DNA of 9,249 nucleotides from Pasteurellaceae bacterium (GTDB lineage Bacteria; Pseudomonadota; Gammaproteobacteria; Enterobacterales; Pasteurellaceae), in assembly GCA_900756875.1 (NCBI GenBank), contig CAAELW010000264.1, forward strand, positions 1 to 9,249, in the 5' to 3' direction. Of the stretch, positions 7,008 to 9,249 are shown piece after piece. The notes beneath the pieces are model-generated. The model was not told the origin of the DNA. It did no database searches and saw only the letters and a program-made list of their open reading frames with translations. The position numbers were made by a program, and so were the translations under genes. Positions within the stretch are counted from its first letter, which is position 1. Each line of letters starts with the position of its first letter.

Positions 7008-8195
7008 ATGAATAAACTGAGTTTGATTCAACAAATTCAGCGTTTTTTCAAATTGGAATCAGCTGGCGGAATTTTATTACTTTTTTCAGCGGTAGTTGCA
7101 ATGCTATTAGCCAACTCACCGCTCAATCAAAATTATAACGATTTTTTAAACTTACCGGTCAGCATCCAAGTAGGGAATTTTTCTATCGATAAAACCTTAA
7201 TTCACTGGATCAACGATGGTTTTATGGCGGTATTCTTTGTTTTAGTAGGAATGGAAGTCAAAAGAGAATTATTCGAGGGCTCCCTTTCAAGCTATCAACA
7301 AGCAGTTTTCCCTGCTATCGCTGCCGTTGGGGGAATGGTTATTCCTGCCTTGGTTTATATTTTTATAGCACAACAAGATCCCACTTTAGCCGATGGCTGG
7401 GCTATCCCAATGGCGACAGACATTGCCTTTGCACTGGGCATTATGGCATTATTAAGTAAACAAGTGCCACTCCCACTAAAAATCTTTTTACTTGCTTTAG
7501 CGATTATTGATGACTTAGGCGCAATCGTTGTTATTGCACTGTTTTTCTCACACGGATTAAGTGTACAAGCACTCATCTTTGCTGCAGTTGCTATTGTTGT
7601 ACTTATCGCATTAAATCGCTTTAAAGTGACCGCACTTTGTACCTATATGGTAGTGGGAACAATCTTATGGGCTTCGGTATTAAAATCAGGCGTGCATGCT
7701 ACCCTTGCTGGTGTTATCATCGGATTTTGTATTCCATTAAAAGGTAAAAATGGCGAAACGCCATTACATGACTTTGAACATATTCTTGCGCCTTGGTCAT
7801 CCTTTGTTATCTTGCCATTATTCGCATTTGCCAATGCGGGAGTAAGTTTTGATGGTATCGACTCAAGCATGCTTTCATCGCCATTATTATTTGCGATTTC
7901 TTTAGGCTTAATTATCGGAAAACCACTCGGCGTATTTGGCTTCAGTTATCTTTCCGTTAAACTGGGCATTGCAAAACTTCCGCAAGGTATCAACTTCAAA
8001 CAAATTTTTGCCGTAGCGATTTTATGTGGAATCGGTTTCACCATGTCGATGTTCTTAGCCAGCTTAGCCTTCAATGCAGATGCAGGTGAAAGCATTAACG
8101 CCCTTTCTCGATTAGGGATCTTATTAGGTTCTACGGTTTCTGCGATTGTGGGGTATATGGCGTTAAAAACGACTACCGCGAAAAATAAAGGGTAA
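7008..8195 (+). CDS. nhaA: Na+/H+ antiporter NhaA
   Basis: NhaA is an inner-membrane electrogenic exchanger that extrudes one Na+ (or Li+) for two H+, supporting sodium and pH homeostasis. The 395 residues (E. coli 388) align with a constant offset of five at the key sites. The ion-binding aspartates are D168 and D169 in [10 protein letters not shown] (E. coli D163/D164), with D138 in [11 protein letters not shown] (D133) and K305 in LIIGKPLG (K300). E83 in GMEVKREL matches E78, and H230 in [10 protein letters not shown] matches the H225 pH-response residue. All are intact, so the protein should be active. About 12 helices are expected. It diverges from brnQ, a Na+-consuming importer. No nhaR regulator gene is in the window. 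The stop is eight bases before the glycosyltransferase gene with no terminator, so readthrough is expected. Confidence 0.97.
   Translation: MNKLSLIQQIQRFFKLESAGGILLLFSAVVAMLLANSPLNQNYNDFLNLPVSIQVGNFSIDKTLIHWINDGFMAVFFVLVGMEVKRELFEGSLSSYQQAVFPAIAAVGGMVIPALVYIFIAQQDPTLADGWAIPMATDIAFALGIMALLSKQVPLPLKIFLLALAIIDDLGAIVVIALFFSHGLSVQALIFAAVAIVVLIALNRFKVTALCTYMVVGTILWASVLKSGVHATLAGVIIGFCIPLKGKNGETPLHDFEHILAPWSSFVILPLFAFANAGVSFDGIDSSMLSSPLLFAISLGLIIGKPLGVFGFSYLSVKLGIAKLPQGINFKQIFAVAILCGIGFTMSMFLASLAFNADAGESINALSRLGILLGSTVSAIVGYMALKTTTAKNKG
7629..7637 (-). repeat. DNA uptake signal sequence (USS) antisense in nhaA
   Basis: Exact core on the minus strand; nhaA reads ACC GCA CTT for T208-A209-L210. The preceding AAAGTG mirrors the CACTTT of the site, giving AAAGTG-ACCG-CACTTT, a six-base-pair stem with a four-base loop. 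Confidence 0.92.
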
Positions 8196-8203
8196 CCAAA
8201 ACG

Positions 8204-9249
8204 ATGGAAAAACTAACCTGTTATGTGGTTTATGCATCTGAAAAAATAGAGGGACTGCGTCATTTTTTACAATGCGCCTCTGACTCTCATGTTGTTCCTA
8301 TTCCTGTAGTAACTAAAGAACAGGTTAGCTTACTCGGTAATTCTTCAGCCTTATTTAATTTAAAGAAAGCGGAAGAAATACTTGATCGCACGCCCAATAA
8401 CAAAGAAATCGCCCATACGCTATCTCATATTCAGTGCTGGAAAGCCATTGCTGAAAATAAACAGCTACAAGACAATGATTTTGCTTTAATTGCTGAAAGT
8501 GAAATACAACCTGTTGAAAACTTCATTCAGCATGCTATCAATTATGCTAATAAATACTCTTCTTACGGCATTATCAAATTACAGCGCGATGGTGAAACTC
8601 CTGCTTATGAACGCCTATACCAAGCTAGTGATAAGCCTGATGCATTAATCTATGGCGACACAAATCAGTATAACTATGGTTGTTCACTCTATCTCATCCG
8701 CAAAGATGTCGCAAAAAAATTAACCGCACTTTTAAGTGAAACGAAACCCTACTGGCTTGCTGATCAATTCACTGCTTTTCATGAACCTAAAAATATAGCC
8801 CAAGCTCGCTATCTATTAGGTAAAAATCCAAACAAAAAACAACAAGACAAGATTGAAAACCCACTGTTTAGTATCATTGTGCCAATCTATAATGTTGAAC
8901 GTTACCTCGAGCAATGTATTGAATCTGTCTTAGCGCAAGATTATCAGAATTATGAACTGATTTTAGTCGACGATGGTTCGCCTGATAATTCCATCGATAT
9001 TTGTGTTAAATACGCTAAACAATATCCTAATATTGTATTTATTCGTAAAATTAATGGTGGTCTTTCTGATGCAAGAAACGCAGGTATTAAACTTGCTCGT
9101 GGCAAGTACTTAATGTTTTTAGATAGTGATGATTATTGGGAGGGAACAAGTATTCTTTCTGATTTACAAAATATAATTAATGAAAGTAATCCCGATGCTA
9201 TCTTTAATTATATGAGCAGCGTTTATCCCGACAAAATTGTGAACCATTA
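8204..9249 (+). CDS. Two-domain glycosyltransferase (GT25-like + GT2), 3' end outside window
   Basis: The start is ATG 8204, eleven bases after AAGGG, and 348 codons are present before the window ends. Residues 1 to about 205 resemble the GT25 family of LPS glycosyltransferases: EIAHTLSHIQCWKAI (68-82) matches the family's conserved LSHxxCW-type motif, and YGIIKL (121-126) and YGCSLYLIRKDVAKKL (158-173) resemble later family blocks. The usual acidic motif (LEDD-like) reads ALIAESEIQP here, so this domain may be altered or inactive. After a hydrophilic linker (about 206-219), a canonical GT2 domain begins: FSIIVPIYNVERYLEQCIES (222-241), LVDDGSPDNS (254-263), NGGLSDARNAGI (284-295) and the DxD motif in FLDSDDYW (305-312). 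It should add sugars from nucleotide-sugar donors to a surface glycan, likely LOS or LPS; donor and acceptor cannot be told. No signal peptide is seen. It follows nhaA by eight bases. Confidence 0.88.
   Translation, partial: MEKLTCYVVYASEKIEGLRHFLQCASDSHVVPIPVVTKEQVSLLGNSSALFNLKKAEEILDRTPNNKEIAHTLSHIQCWKAIAENKQLQDNDFALIAESEIQPVENFIQHAINYANKYSSYGIIKLQRDGETPAYERLYQASDKPDALIYGDTNQYNYGCSLYLIRKDVAKKLTALLSETKPYWLADQFTAFHEPKNIAQARYLLGKNPNKKQQDKIENPLFSIIVPIYNVERYLEQCIESVLAQDYQNYELILVDDGSPDNSIDICVKYAKQYPNIVFIRKINGGLSDARNAGIKLARGKYLMFLDSDDYWEGTSILSDLQNIINESNPDAIFNYMSSVYPDKIVNH
8723..8731 (-). repeat. DNA uptake signal sequence (USS) antisense in the glycosyltransferase gene
   Basis: Exact core on the minus strand; the gene reads ACC GCA CTT for T174-A175-L176 in the GT25-like domain. 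Its presence suggests the gene has long resided in uptake-sequence-bearing Pasteurellaceae and is not a recent arrival from outside. Confidence 0.92.

Noticed and set aside
7004..7015. Overlapping three-codon ORF (ATG AAT GAA TAA) at the nhaA start
   Set aside because: It arises from the repeated ATGA, sits only three bases from the ribosome site and gives a meaningless peptide. Translational control by it is possible but unsupported.
8204..8260. Phase-variation repeat at the glycosyltransferase start
   Set aside because: Haemophilus glycan genes often carry tetranucleotide repeats near the start, but none is present here; the 5' end is ordinary coding sequence.

Overview
The window looks like a chromosomal segment of a Haemophilus-type member of the Pasteurellaceae. 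The main evidence is ten exact copies of the 9-base DNA uptake signal core AAGTGCGGT (three in this orientation, seven as ACCGCACTT), close to one per kilobase. Composition is AT-rich, and the proteins closely resemble gammaproteobacterial families. The H. influenzae-type core argues against the ACAAGCGGT clade (Actinobacillus pleuropneumoniae and relatives). I cannot fix the species; H. influenzae, H. haemolyticus and H. parainfluenzae all remain possible.

Left part (1-2328): murJ, the lipid II flippase, lies on the minus strand and is divergent from rpsT (ribosomal protein S20). Both genes appear to start with TTG. The 266-base spacer holds a good rpsT promoter, a possible second upstream promoter and a stretch able to form two hairpins. 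rpsT ends at a strong terminator whose stem is built from an uptake sequence.

Middle (2329-5499): rnr (RNase R) and rlmB (23S rRNA Gm2251 methyltransferase) are 16 bases apart and form the RNA-metabolism operon known from many gammaproteobacteria. A hairpin with A and T runs on its two sides ends this operon and the convergent brnQ.

Right part (5497-8195): brnQ (branched-chain amino acid/Na+ symporter) and nhaA (Na+/H+ antiporter) diverge from a 209-base spacer. The spacer contains a near-consensus CRP site at a typical class I distance from a predicted brnQ promoter. The pair makes sense as a sodium circuit: BrnQ brings Na+ in and NhaA expels it.

Right edge (8204-9249): eight bases after nhaA, with no terminator between, begins a glycosyltransferase gene cut by the window end. 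Its N-terminal half resembles the LPS-type GT25 family and its C-terminal half is a clear GT2 domain. It is the most accessory-like gene here and may be the first gene of a surface-glycan cluster.

I see no insertion sequence, prophage, CRISPR array, tRNA, rRNA, or tetranucleotide repeat of the kind used for phase variation in Haemophilus. Most of the window is ordinary core genome. The points worth a second look are the rpsT leader, the CRP site, the shared codon phase of the uptake sequences and the two-domain glycosyltransferase.
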